Positions 44,844 through 53,654 of a stretch of 64,000 bases of DNA are shown piece after piece (position 1 is the first letter of the stretch; every line of letters starts with the position of its first letter). Both the position numbers and the translations under genes were made by a program. Under the pieces are notes generated by a model. That model was given only the letters and a program-made list of their open reading frames with translations. It had not been told where the DNA came from and did no database searches. The stretch is taken from NCBI RefSeq assembly GCF_001696605.3, contig NZ_CP031716.1, forward strand, positions 3,348,001 through 3,412,000, in the 5' to 3' direction. The stretch is from Acinetobacter wuhouensis. GTDB taxonomy: Bacteria > Pseudomonadota > Gammaproteobacteria > Pseudomonadales > Moraxellaceae.

Positions 44844-46043
44844 TCACTTTGTTAAATACTGATGCACACCTTGCCCTGCTGCACGACCTGTCGCAAAACA
44901 CGCAGTCAGTAAATATCCGCCCGTTGGTGCATCCCAATCCAACATTTCCCCACAACAAAACACATGAGGATTGGATTTCAGTTGTAAATGCTCAGTGAAT
45001 ACAGATTGTTTCACACCACCTGCACAGCTAATCGCTTCCTCAATTGGACGAAAACCTGATAGCTCGATTTTTAAATGTTTAATTTCATTCGCCAACTTTA
45101 CAGCGTGATTCCACAGTGATTTATCCACCACTTCACGGACTAAATTGGCTTTAGCAATATCCAAGCCCGCTTTACGCCAAATATTCGCAGTCGATTGCTT
45201 TTTTGAAGGCTGTAATTTTTGCGCCAATTGTGCCACCGTCAAATCAGGCAACAAATCCAAATATAAGCACATAGATTGTTGCTGTTTCAGTTGCTGTCTT
45301 AACGCTCGTCCTTGCTTATAAATCAGCCCACTTTCTAAACCATAATGTGTAATGACAATATCACCCTGTGTTTTAGATGCATGCTCTACCCATGCCTCAA
45401 CACGTTTTAAAGGTTGCCCAAACACAGCTTGCATAAACCTAGACCATGCTTTTTCCACACCTGCATTACTGGCTTGAAATGGCTCAATTTCTTCCGCATT
45501 CAGCCATTTTTGCCATGCGCCATCACTGCCTAAACGTGACCATGACACTGCACCGCAAGCAAGAACGATTGCATCAAACTCTTGCTCAAAAATCTGTTCC
45601 GTTTTCAAATCCTGAATTTTTAAAATTTGATTGCTCAAATCCAAAATTTGATGACGATAATGAAATGTGACCTTTTGCTCAGCCAAACGTTTCAGCCAAG
45701 CTCGTAACAACGGCGCAGCTTTCATTTCAATTGGGAAAATCCGTCCCGAAGTACCGATATAGGATTCAATACCTAAATTCTGCATCCACGCTTGAATCCA
45801 ATTGGCATCCCATTGTTTGACCCACGGGCTTAACCATTCCACCTGATCATAACGCTGTACAAATTGTTCAAGCGGTTCAGCATGGGAAATATTTAACCCT
45901 GTTTTACCTGCCATCAAAAATTTGCGTGCTGCCGAAGGTTTCTGCTCAAAGATATGCACTTCATAATTATGCGCACTCAGCACTTCCGCAGCCATCAAAC
46001 CCGCAGGACCTGCCCCGACAATCGCAATGCGTTTATTCGGCAT
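44844..46043 (-). CDS. NAD(P)/FAD-dependent oxidoreductase (HI0933/BaiN family, TIGR03862-type)
   Basis: A 399-residue flavoprotein. The FAD-binding loop is IVGAGPAGLMAAEVL (residues 7-21), followed by KFLMAGKTGLNISHAEP, ACGAVSWSRLGSDG and the C-terminal GGVKQ...FCCGEMLDWDAPTGGYLLTACFATG, all typical of the HI0933-like family. Substrate unknown. Its start overlaps the 3' end of the upstream methyltransferase gene by 11 bases, so the two are coupled. Confidence 0.9.
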   Translation of the reverse strand: MPNKRIAIVGAGPAGLMAAEVLSAHNYEVHIFEQKPSAARKFLMAGKTGLNISHAEPLEQFVQRYDQVEWLSPWVKQWDANWIQAWMQNLGIESYIGTSGRIFPIEMKAAPLLRAWLKRLAEQKVTFHYRHQILDLSNQILKIQDLKTEQIFEQEFDAIVLACGAVSWSRLGSDGAWQKWLNAEEIEPFQASNAGVEKAWSRFMQAVFGQPLKRVEAWVEHASKTQGDIVITHYGLESGLIYKQGRALRQQLKQQQSMCLYLDLLPDLTVAQLAQKLQPSKKQSTANIWRKAGLDIAKANLVREVVDKSLWNHAVKLANEIKHLKIELSGFRPIEEAISCAGGVKQSVFTEHLQLKSNPHVFCCGEMLDWDAPTGGYLLTACFATGRAAGQGVHQYLTK

Positions 46044-46686
46044 CTTTAGACTCAGTCATTTGCGTATTTTGACCTTGCAAAGGCTGAAAATCATCAAAGC
46101 GAGTTGTGTAATTTTCAGGTTTAGAAATGATTAACTGCTGACACAACTCACCCCGTTCCAAGTATTTCACTTCAAAATGAGTGCGTGCTGAATCTGATGC
46201 GATCACCTGCTTTTCATAAGGTAAATGCCAAACCTGTTTTAGTTGTTGTTCCGCTTCTTCAATATATTCAGGAATATTACTGGCTAAAGTAATAGTGCCA
46301 TTCACAGCTAATCTTGAGATGAGAAACTCAAAAAATGGCATATTCAACCAACGCTGAGCAGGATTATGTGGCTCAGGATTTGGATAGAGTATAAAAAATT
46401 GTTGTACTTGTTGTGGGAATAAAGCATGCACCACCCACGGCAAAGCATCAGCATGCATTGGGGTTAAATTGCTTTGCCCTTCGAGTTGATGTTGCTTTTG
46501 CATCGCTAAAAATTTTTCACGTGTCCGTTCAATGGCGATCAATTTCAAATCAGGATGTTGCCCTGAAAATAACAAAGCATGTTTCCCCTTACCTGCACCT
46601 ATTTCTATACAAATAGGATGATTCTCAATGGCTTGGAAATCACGAGGAGCGCGCATGCGATGTGCTTGAAATTGACGAATTGGCAT
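46033..46686 (-). CDS. trmB: TrmB-like SAM-dependent tRNA (guanine-N7) methyltransferase
   Basis: A 217-residue class I methyltransferase. The SAM loop IEIGAGKGKHALLF (about residues 30-43), the IAIERTREKFLA block and FILYPNPEPHNPAQRWLNMPFFEFL match TrmB, where PDPWxKxRHxKRR is usual; here the motif is degenerate (YPNPEPHNPAQRW), so it may be a TrmB paralogue with altered specificity. The chromosome may carry a standard trmB elsewhere. Confidence 0.75.
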   Translation of the reverse strand: MPIRQFQAHRMRAPRDFQAIENHPICIEIGAGKGKHALLFSGQHPDLKLIAIERTREKFLAMQKQHQLEGQSNLTPMHADALPWVVHALFPQQVQQFFILYPNPEPHNPAQRWLNMPFFEFLISRLAVNGTITLASNIPEYIEEAEQQLKQVWHLPYEKQVIASDSARTHFEVKYLERGELCQQLIISKPENYTTRFDDFQPLQGQNTQMTESKDAE

Positions 46687-46777
46687 AAACAGATCAAACT
46701 AAGAAAAATCAGCGCAAGTTTAACAAGTCTGCGTTATTTTTGCTTCTTAGATTGTCTATTTAAATCAGGAATTCATC

Positions 46778-46945
46778 ATGCCTAAATCATTTCCATGTCC
46801 ACGTTGTGGTGAAGCGACCACTTGGGAAAATAATGAATTTCGTCCATTTTGTTCAGATCGTTGTAAATTGATTGATCTCGGCGCTTGGGCAAATGAAGAT
46901 TATAAGCTTCCGACTGAAGACTCTCCTCCTGAAGAAGACTCATAA
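46778..46945 (+). CDS. yacG: DNA gyrase inhibitor YacG
   Basis: A 55-residue zinc protein. The four zinc cysteines are in CPRC (residues 7-10) and CSDRC (25-29), with the usual LIDLGAWANEDY segment and an acidic tail. E. coli YacG binds GyrB and inhibits gyrase. An AGGAATT Shine-Dalgarno precedes the ATG. In many gamma-proteobacteria yacG follows coaE and pilD; here it stands alone and divergent from trmB. Confidence 0.92.
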   Translation: MPKSFPCPRCGEATTWENNEFRPFCSDRCKLIDLGAWANEDYKLPTEDSPPEEDS

Positions 46946-47152
46946 GTTTTCTTACAATTAAATACAGTGATATTTTCATTGAAAAACGTAAACTTACGTA
47001 ATAATTCAAAAAAAATTAAAACAATATACACATATATTTCACAATAATCGTCTACTTTTTAACAATAAAAGTTATATTATAAAGATGTGTTCTATTTCAC
47101 ACTTTTAAATATAAAAAATTAAAAATCATGTCTCAAAATTACTGAGCATAGG

Positions 47153-47158
47153 TAGGAG
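47153..47158 (+). promoter_or_regulatory. Stranded Shine-Dalgarno of the mini membrane-protein gene
   Basis: TAGGAG would lie 7 bases before the ATG now at 48407 if the IS were absent. The IS inserted between this ribosome-binding site and its start codon. Confidence 0.75.
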
Positions 47159-47168
47159 TATTCTGATC

Positions 47169-48020
47169 CTAGACAGTATCGTGGACAATCGATCCCTCTA
47201 AATTCTTGAAATATTTCTGTTCAAAGGCTTCTGGACTTAACCAGCCGTTTGCAGAATGCCTTCTGACCCGATTGTAATAAATCTCAATATAATCAAACAA
47301 GACCGCATTCGCCTCTTTTCGAGTCGAAAACACACTGCCATGTACCACATGACCTTTTAATGTATGAAAGAAGCTTTCAGTCACTGCATTATCCCAACAG
47401 TTTCCACGTCTAGACATACTCTGAGTACAATCATTTTTCAGTAACAGCGCTCTAAAATCACGACTACAGTACTGTGAGCCTTGGTCCGAATGAACCATAA
47501 CACCAGTTGGATAACCCTGACGAGCCATTGCATAGTTAAACGTATCACACACCAACTGGCGGTCTATTCGATGGCTGGTTTGCCACCCCACGATACGACG
47601 GCTAAATAAATCTAGCATCACACATAAATACAACCAACCTTCTTTAGTGCGGATATAGGTAATGTCTGTTGTCCAGACTTTATTAGGCTGAGTAACTGTA
47701 AATTGGCGATCCAACAAGTTGGGTGCTGTAGGCAAACGATGGGTTGAATCAGTCGTATGCTTGTATTTACGCGCAATCCTGCTACGTAAACCAAGCTTTT
47801 TTAGCATCCTTCCAATAGTACGTTCGCTCATGTTGTAACCTAAATCATGCATGTCATGTACTAATGAAGGTGCACCCAATCGTGCATGATGCTGCCAATA
47901 TACGGCTTTTAAGTCATTATATTTCTGTGCCGTATTGGCTTGACGTTTTCGCCAGGCATAATAGCCTGAAGTGCTGACACCTAGGTATTTACAGGCAGAA
48001 GATACGGTGACTTCATTCAT
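47169..48020 (-). CDS. IS3-family transposase OrfB, copy 2
   Basis: Identical in protein sequence to copy 1 (283 residues, intact D, D, E in TTDITY, HSDQGS and VTESFF). Confidence 0.96.
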   Translation of the reverse strand: MNEVTVSSACKYLGVSTSGYYAWRKRQANTAQKYNDLKAVYWQHHARLGAPSLVHDMHDLGYNMSERTIGRMLKKLGLRSRIARKYKHTTDSTHRLPTAPNLLDRQFTVTQPNKVWTTDITYIRTKEGWLYLCVMLDLFSRRIVGWQTSHRIDRQLVCDTFNYAMARQGYPTGVMVHSDQGSQYCSRDFRALLLKNDCTQSMSRRGNCWDNAVTESFFHTLKGHVVHGSVFSTRKEANAVLFDYIEIYYNRVRRHSANGWLSPEAFEQKYFKNLEGSIVHDTV

Positions 48021-48034
48021 ATCTAGATCTTGAA

Positions 48035-48343
48035 TTACCGTGTACTTTTCTTGGCATGATCTGTTAGAAAGTACACATGCGCTTTTTTTAAGATGTCATT
48101 GGCTTCCTTGAGCTGTTTGACTTCTTTCTCTAATTCCACGATCCGCTGTTGTTCTGGTGAAAGTTGACGTTTGCTTGAACCTGCCGGATTGGTTTCACGA
48201 ATCCATTTATCTAATGTTGAATAACCCACACCTAATTTCTGGGCGATTGCAGCTACAGACTCGTGTGAGTTTGAAAGTGCATAATCAATCGCTTGCTGTT
48301 TAAATTCGGGACTAAAACGTTTAGCCATTTCTTGAATCTCCAA
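48035..48343 (-). CDS. IS3-family OrfA, copy 2
   Basis: Identical in protein sequence to copy 1 (102 residues), with the same A7 slippery run joining it to orfB. Confidence 0.95.
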   Translation of the reverse strand: MEIQEMAKRFSPEFKQQAIDYALSNSHESVAAIAQKLGVGYSTLDKWIRETNPAGSSKRQLSPEQQRIVELEKEVKQLKEANDILKKAHVYFLTDHAKKSTR

Positions 48344-48406
48344 AGATTAAAGTTACGTTATCTTTAGAGGGACGTGCTGTCCATTATTTTGTCTAGGATC
48401 ATTCAT

Positions 48407-48589
48407 ATGTTTATTGGTATTAAAATTTTTATTTCGATGTTGGCTGCTCTTTGCGTATTTTTTACTTTCGTAGGTGTATACGCATTAGATCCATCACTAA
48501 TTACAATTGGTATTCTATTTGCTGTTTCCATAGTATTAGTTGTATTAGAAGCACAGAACCAACTCACAAACCCTTTTATGAAAGGTTAA
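48407..48589 (+). CDS. Mini membrane protein, first of a tandem paralogous pair
   Basis: A 60-residue protein with two hydrophobic helices (about residues 4-24 and 31-48) joined by YALDPSLITIG, ending LTNPFMKG. It aligns along its full length with the next gene (shared pattern Y-A/S-LD-x-x-LI-x-IG-x-LFAV, then LE and PF). Function unknown. The IS copy 2 lies 5 bases before its ATG; the original TAGGAG is at 47153, but the IS terminus CTAGGATCA now places AGGA 8 bases before the ATG, so translation may continue. Any promoter upstream of 47160 is now 1.2 kb away. Confidence 0.75.
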   Translation: MFIGIKIFISMLAALCVFFTFVGVYALDPSLITIGILFAVSIVLVVLEAQNQLTNPFMKG

Positions 48590-48697
48590 GCACATTATAT
48601 AGACCAACTTAACACAATTGTTTTAAAAAATTAAGTATGTATAATTCCACACTTTGATACAAAAAAACTAATTGATTATCAAAAAGTGGATATAAAA

Positions 48698-48880
48698 ATG
48701 AAAATGTACATAATTTTAAAAACGATGCTAAGTTTCTTTATCGTCCTGTGTGTAATCTTTCTTGCACTTGGTTTTTATAGTTTAGATCGCGCATTAATTT
48801 CAATTGGATGCTTATTTGCAGTCGCAGGGTTTATTCTGCAACTCGAAATGAAGGATCATTTATTTGATCCTTTCGCTTAG
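48698..48880 (+). CDS. Mini membrane protein, second of a tandem paralogous pair
   Basis: A 60-residue protein with two hydrophobic helices (about 6-24 and 30-48) linked by YSLDRALISIG and ending LFDPFA, clearly related to the preceding gene. The ATG at 48698 is chosen; a GTG four codons upstream (48686) and an ATG two codons downstream are alternatives. A strong terminator follows. Function unknown. Confidence 0.72.
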   Translation: MKMYIILKTMLSFFIVLCVIFLALGFYSLDRALISIGCLFAVAGFILQLEMKDHLFDPFA

Positions 48881-48896
48881 TACTCAAAACAAATAA

Positions 48897-48936
48897 GAAC
48901 GTTTCAATTCATTTCGAATTGAAACGTTTTTTATTT
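48897..48936 (+). terminator. Terminator of the mini membrane-protein pair
   Basis: AACGTTTCAATT and AATTGAAACGTT form a perfect 12 bp stem with a T-run after it. Confidence 0.92.
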
Positions 48937-48982
48937 TATAACTTTCTTTTCTCATTTTTCCGTTAACTTACTTAAAAACATT

Positions 48983-49627
48983 CTACCCAGCTTTACTTGC
49001 AACAAATGGGTTGTATTGTTTTTCATAGCCAATTGTACTCATTGGCCCATGACCTGAAATAAATTGAGTTTCATCAGGCAAACTAAAACATTCTCGTTGA
49101 ATTGAATCTAAAAGTTGCTGGTGATTGCCCTTAGGAAAATCTGTCCGACCAATAGAACCTTTAAATAAGACATCTCCAGTCCACAGCACGCCATATTTTG
49201 CATTATAGAACATCACATGCCCTGGGGTATGACCTGGTGCAAAACGAACTTCAAACTCTTCCTCGCCTAAAGTTAATGTCTCACCACCATTTAACCATTG
49301 ATCCACATTCACTGGATCTGGAACAGGAAAGCCATAACGTGCAGATACTTCTTGAATCATATCTAACCAAAATGCATCTTCTTTATGTGGTCCAATCACA
49401 GGCACATTCCAATCTTTCACCAATGCACCAACAGCACCAGCATGATCTAAATGCCCATGCGTTAACCACAATGCTTTTACAGTCAAACCTAATGCTTCAA
49501 CTTCTTGTTTTAATTTTTCAGGATCACCACCTGCATCAATCAACACAGCCTCTTTGGTTTCGGAATCCCAGACAATCGAACAGTTTTGAGCAAATGCTGT
49601 TACGGGAACAATTTTGACTTGCAACAT
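48983..49627 (-). CDS. MBL-fold metallo-hydrolase (glyoxalase II-like, YcbL type)
   Basis: A 214-residue metallo-beta-lactamase-fold hydrolase. The metal motif THGHLDHAG (about residues 55-63) and later ligands in FAPGHTPGH, WTGDVLF and ISGHGP are intact. Short YcbL-type proteins show glyoxalase II activity or persulfide dioxygenase-like roles; the exact substrate is not settled. AAGGAA precedes the ATG. Confidence 0.9.
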   Translation of the reverse strand: MLQVKIVPVTAFAQNCSIVWDSETKEAVLIDAGGDPEKLKQEVEALGLTVKALWLTHGHLDHAGAVGALVKDWNVPVIGPHKEDAFWLDMIQEVSARYGFPVPDPVNVDQWLNGGETLTLGEEEFEVRFAPGHTPGHVMFYNAKYGVLWTGDVLFKGSIGRTDFPKGNHQQLLDSIQRECFSLPDETQFISGHGPMSTIGYEKQYNPFVASKAG

Positions 49628-49667
49628 ATTAATTTCCTTAAAACAAACCCAAGCTTAGGAATAAAAA

Positions 49668-50678
49668 TTAAGCCTGTAATTGCGATTTCAAAGCATCGAG
49701 TTGAGCTTCTAATAAATGTGCCAATAGATCAATATGATCCGAACGACTATTTAACGCTGGAATATATGCATATTGCTGACCACCTGAATTTAAAAATAAT
49801 TCAGCATTTTGAATTGCTAATTCTTCAAGCGTCTCCAAACAATCTGCTGAAAATGCAGGACTTAAAACTTGTACAGATTGAATGCCTTGTTCAGCCCATT
49901 CTTTTAAAATTTGATCCGTATAAGGTTTCACCCACTCTTGCTTACCAAAACGTGATTGGAAGCTAATTGCCCATTGCTCATCACTTAATCCTAACGCTTG
50001 AGCAACTTTCGCAGCGGTGATACGACAACGATCTGCATAAGGGTCGCCTTTGTCCGCATAAGGTTGAGGAATACCATGGAAAGACATCAATAACTTTGTC
50101 GGCTGCCCATGTAACTGTTGATAATCACGTACACTGTTTGCCAATGCTTGAATATAGAGAGGATGCTGATAATAGTCACGAATCAAACTTAAACCGGGAA
50201 TATTTCTTTGTTTCAACAGCCATTTTGCAAGTGCATCAAATAGTGGTGCTGTTGAGGTTGCTGAATATTGGGGAAATAAAGGAAAAAGTATAATGTGATC
50301 AAATTGCTGAGTTTCAGCATCTTTCAAAATCGCGTCTATGCTTGGTTGCCCATAGGTCATCGCTGGAACAATGCTAAGATCAAAATTTGTATTTGAATGC
50401 TCAAGTGTTTGCTGAGTCTGAGCCACTTGTTGCAACAAAATTTCACGCATCGGTGAATCATTTGACCACACCTGTGCATAAGCTTCAGCAACTCGTTTGG
50501 GTCGAAATGGTAAAACAAACAAATTTAGAATAATTGCCCATAAAAATTTAGGAATTTCAATGACACGCTGATCAGATAAAAACTGCTTTAAAAAGGCACG
50601 AACTGCGGGCGCAGTCGGTGCATCAGGTGTACCCAAATTGGCAACAATGATCAGTACTTTAGGTTTGGATAAAGACAT
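49668..50678 (-). CDS. hemH: Ferrochelatase HemH
   Basis: A 336-residue enzyme inserting Fe2+ into protoporphyrin IX, the last step of heme synthesis. [23 protein letters not shown], the FSFHGIPQ-type active-site block (here [18 protein letters not shown], with catalytic His) and [17 protein letters not shown] are typical. C-terminal [12 protein letters not shown] matches the family. Works with HemN/HemF encoded at 24.5-27 kb. Confidence 0.96.
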   Translation of the reverse strand: MSLSKPKVLIIVANLGTPDAPTAPAVRAFLKQFLSDQRVIEIPKFLWAIILNLFVLPFRPKRVAEAYAQVWSNDSPMREILLQQVAQTQQTLEHSNTNFDLSIVPAMTYGQPSIDAILKDAETQQFDHIILFPLFPQYSATSTAPLFDALAKWLLKQRNIPGLSLIRDYYQHPLYIQALANSVRDYQQLHGQPTKLLMSFHGIPQPYADKGDPYADRCRITAAKVAQALGLSDEQWAISFQSRFGKQEWVKPYTDQILKEWAEQGIQSVQVLSPAFSADCLETLEELAIQNAELFLNSGGQQYAYIPALNSRSDHIDLLAHLLEAQLDALKSQLQA

Positions 50679-50775
50679 TTTAACTCGATCTGCTCAATAT
50701 CATGATCTCTTTGTATCAGCTTAACAGAGTCTTTATCTAAACAAAATTTTTATCTAGTGTTGCAATGATGATCAC

Positions 50776-51792
50776 TTAAAACATAGAAGAACGATTACTG
50801 ATACGTTGAGAGTTCTCAAGTAATTTTAGACATTTATCTGTCATCTGCCATAACATACGCTGACGATCATCCCGACCAACAGGAATAATCCATTCGTTTT
50901 GTCGCATTTGCTGTTTAATGGTATGCAATGAACGTACATTAATCTGCGCACGTGACACCGCATGTGCTCTTGGCATCACCACTTGAGCATCGGTTAAACC
51001 TGTATTATTTAGATATTCATTCAATACTTTTGAAAAGAAATCTTCTGGCGTCGGTTGACGAAATTCTACAGATAAAATTTTCAACAACTCCGCCCATGTC
51101 ATTTCTCTGATCGGAGACAATTCCTTAAAATTACCATCTTGATAAGCATGCATTCGATAATCAAAATTAAATACTTCATGCAAAGACACTTTCGGCAAAG
51201 TTAAAAAAGGATCTGCTTCTTTTTTGCCTTGCTCAATCGAAACTTGTGCTAATTTTGCTTTTAATCTGTCAATTTCATCTTGTAAAACTTGGATATTTTG
51301 TGGTCTCACCCAACCCACAACAGGATAACGTTCTAACATTTGTGGCATATAAGAACGTACAGCAAGTTCTAAATCTCGCAATGTTCTATAGGTCACTACT
51401 TGTTCAACTTCTTTTTGTAATTGATGTCTAAACTCGTTGAATTTTTCAATCAAAATGGTTTTTTCTTCTTTTAAATGTGCTTCACGTGACTCAGGATTTT
51501 CATGCATAAACACAATAATCGGTTTCTGCTTGGTCACTGCATAAATATACTCAAGATGTAAATAACTCACACCAGAAACAGACTGCTCACCGTATTGGCT
51601 ACCCAGCAATAATAAAACATAATCACAATCATCAATTTGACGACGAGCAAATGCCGTACTTAAAGGTGTACGCTGTTCTAAGCCCCAAGAAAAAAAACCC
51701 ATCCCGATGAGCGTTTGTGTAATAACCATGCGCTCTGGCTGCATTTCTTTGCCAGATGTTGTAATAAAAACTTGATACCGTTTGTCGAGCAT
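50776..51792 (-). CDS. DUF4062 domain-containing protein
   Basis: A 338-residue cytoplasmic protein. The N-terminal 150 residues match DUF4062 (YQVFITTSGKEMQPERMVI; DDCDYVLLLLGSQYGEQ; SYLHLEYIYAVTKQKPIIVF), a TIR/nucleoside-deoxyribosyltransferase-like flavodoxin fold commonly joined to signalling or NTPase modules. A coiled coil (about 175-200: LQDEIDRLKAKLAQVS) links to a C-terminal region I do not recognise. The ATG at 51792 begins the domain; an ATG seven codons upstream is also in frame. Next to murI, but its function is unknown. Confidence 0.82.
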   Translation of the reverse strand: MLDKRYQVFITTSGKEMQPERMVITQTLIGMGFFSWGLEQRTPLSTAFARRQIDDCDYVLLLLGSQYGEQSVSGVSYLHLEYIYAVTKQKPIIVFMHENPESREAHLKEEKTILIEKFNEFRHQLQKEVEQVVTYRTLRDLELAVRSYMPQMLERYPVVGWVRPQNIQVLQDEIDRLKAKLAQVSIEQGKKEADPFLTLPKVSLHEVFNFDYRMHAYQDGNFKELSPIREMTWAELLKILSVEFRQPTPEDFFSKVLNEYLNNTGLTDAQVVMPRAHAVSRAQINVRSLHTIKQQMRQNEWIIPVGRDDRQRMLWQMTDKCLKLLENSQRISNRSSMF

Positions 51793-51900
51793 AGGTAAAC
51801 CCATTCTTGTCACATCACACTTAAGATCAACCCTAAATCACTATAAGCTTAATGTGCCCTACACTTATAAAAACATTAAATATACCTGATATTGAACGAA

Positions 51901-52779
51901 TTAGCCCAGTTTTTCAGCAATATTTTCGATAGACCATGTAATTTTTTCTTGTATTAAATGATTTAAGACTATTTTTAACGCATTTGCATTTCCTCCGCTC
52001 ACATAACATTGTAAACGAACACCATCATTTTGCGGAGAACTTGAAGCCAGTCCATTTTTTATCAAAATTCGTGCCGTTTGCCGTGCAACGGCTAAACCTG
52101 AATCAATGAGATTTAATTGATCACCATAAAGTTCCTGAATACTTTGTTTTAAATAGGGATAATGTGTACATCCCAAAACCAAATAATCAGAACCTTTTTC
52201 TACAATTGGATCTAAAACTTTCTGTAAGCTTTGCTTACACTCCAAACTGTTATATCGACCAGATTCAACAAATGGCACCAATTCAAGATTAGTCACTGTA
52301 ATGACATCAACATTGGCAGGCTCAGCAAAACGTGTCATGACATCTTTAATTAATTGACCGCGAAAAGTCGCAGGCGTTGCTAAAACTGAAACAACTTTAG
52401 ATTTGCTTTGCAAAACAGCAGGCTTCAATGCTGGTACTAAACCAATAATCGGAAAATTTTCCCCATAATGCTCACGTAAATAATCCAAACTAAATGCAGA
52501 TGCTGTATTACATGCGACCACAGCAACTTTACATCCCTGACGATAGAGCCATTCAATCGCATGGGCTGTTAATTCACGAATATCCTGATCTGTACGAGGA
52601 CCATAAGGAACATGTGCAGTATCTGCATAATAAACAATACGTTCATTGGGCAAATACATTGCAATCTCTTGAGCTACTGACAATCCACCTATACCCGAAT
52701 CAAAAATACCGATTGGGGCATCAGCTGATGCTTTAGGCATCGGATTTTCTAAAGGATATAAAGGAAGAATGGCGCTCAT
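51901..52779 (-). CDS. murI: Glutamate racemase MurI
   Basis: A 292-residue racemase supplying D-glutamate for peptidoglycan. Catalytic cysteines and neighbours are visible in VACNTASAFSL and VLGCTHYPYL, with the N-terminal GIFDSGIGGLSVAQEI. ATG 52779 is favoured (AGTGGA upstream); a GTG three codons earlier is possible. The N-terminal extension of about 25 residues before the conserved start is poorly conserved. Confidence 0.94.
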   Translation of the reverse strand: MSAILPLYPLENPMPKASADAPIGIFDSGIGGLSVAQEIAMYLPNERIVYYADTAHVPYGPRTDQDIRELTAHAIEWLYRQGCKVAVVACNTASAFSLDYLREHYGENFPIIGLVPALKPAVLQSKSKVVSVLATPATFRGQLIKDVMTRFAEPANVDVITVTNLELVPFVESGRYNSLECKQSLQKVLDPIVEKGSDYLVLGCTHYPYLKQSIQELYGDQLNLIDSGLAVARQTARILIKNGLASSSPQNDGVRLQCYVSGGNANALKIVLNHLIQEKITWSIENIAEKLG

Positions 52780-52827
52780 TTGATCCACTATATGTATGAG
52801 TCAAAAACAATGAATAAAGCTTAAACC

Positions 52828-53439
52828 TCAAGTGCCTAATTGCAAGTGAAAATCACCACTTTGTAACGATAAAATAGCATCGCCCTGCTCATTTTCAAGC
52901 AAAGAGCCGTACTCGATCAGATGAAAAAAAGCATTGCGTTGAATTAAAGCATTGATGCCGAATCGGATATGTACATAAGGTCGAAGTTCGCCCTGATATT
53001 CACGCATGAAAATTGGATGCTCAGCATCAACCAATACAATGTCTTGATTGGTGGTCGTCACTTGAAGATAAGTTTGACCATCAAGTTCAATTTGATCGAC
53101 TTGATTAACCAATAAAGGCTCATCTTCTACATCTATTTCAATCTGCTCAACAGGCGTTTTTAAATAAAATTTATTGTCTTCTTTCCACAACACCTTGGTG
53201 AAGAGGTCTAAAAGGGCTTGTCGCTTGATCAATTGACCTTCGTGCCACCATTCTCCATTGGCTTTTACCTTCAAATCCATTTTGCCACAATGCTTTGGAT
53301 GCCACTGCTCTAAAGGGGGTATTGACCTTTTGTGACCGGAGTGTACATCTTTTAAGTATTGTGTAATGCTGATTAAGTTTTTATTATCAGAAACAGGCTG
53401 ATTTTCAGTCACTGATGTTGAATTATTTTGATTTACCAT
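52828..53439 (-). CDS. DUF1285 domain-containing protein
   Basis: A 203-residue soluble protein. The pattern MDLKVKANGEWWHEGQLIKRQALLDLFTKVL followed by DNKFYLKTPVEQIEIDVEDEPLLV is the DUF1285 signature; one Pseudomonas/Shewanella member has a solved structure, but the function is unknown. It lies about 50 bases upstream of murI on the same strand. Confidence 0.88.
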   Translation of the reverse strand: MVNQNNSTSVTENQPVSDNKNLISITQYLKDVHSGHKRSIPPLEQWHPKHCGKMDLKVKANGEWWHEGQLIKRQALLDLFTKVLWKEDNKFYLKTPVEQIEIDVEDEPLLVNQVDQIELDGQTYLQVTTTNQDIVLVDAEHPIFMREYQGELRPYVHIRFGINALIQRNAFFHLIEYGSLLENEQGDAILSLQSGDFHLQLGT

Positions 53440-53481
53440 GGTTTATGCCTTGCTGACTAAAAAATAATACGACTCAGCCAA

Positions 53482-53550
53482 TTGGCTAGATCAAGGTTTA
53501 TAACTATACTAGCGCAAAATATATTATCGATACGAGCGTTAATTCGTATC
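53482..53550 (+). promoter_or_regulatory. ETF-QO promoter with a downstream inverted repeat
   Basis: A -35 TTGGCT (53482-53487), exact 17 bp spacer and -10 TATACT (53505-53510) put the start near 53517. Just downstream, GATACGA (53529-53535) and TCGTATC (53544-53550) form a perfect 7 bp inverted repeat with an 8 bp gap, placed like an operator or leader hairpin. Confidence 0.55.
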
Positions 53551-53654
53551 ACGGAATTTTTAGAACACTCACGGCAGCACCGACTGATTTTTGTTCAAAT
53601 TAATGTTCAATAAATGCACACGGTTGCCACCCTATGAAATATGAGGAGTCCTAC

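Larger units (their letters stand above)
47164..48401 (-). mobile_element. IS3-family insertion sequence, copy 2 (1,238 bp)
   Basis: Same termini, length and orientation as copy 1. The 3 bp duplication is TTC (47161-47163 and 48402-48404). It sits between the Shine-Dalgarno and the ATG of a small membrane-protein gene. Confidence 0.97.
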
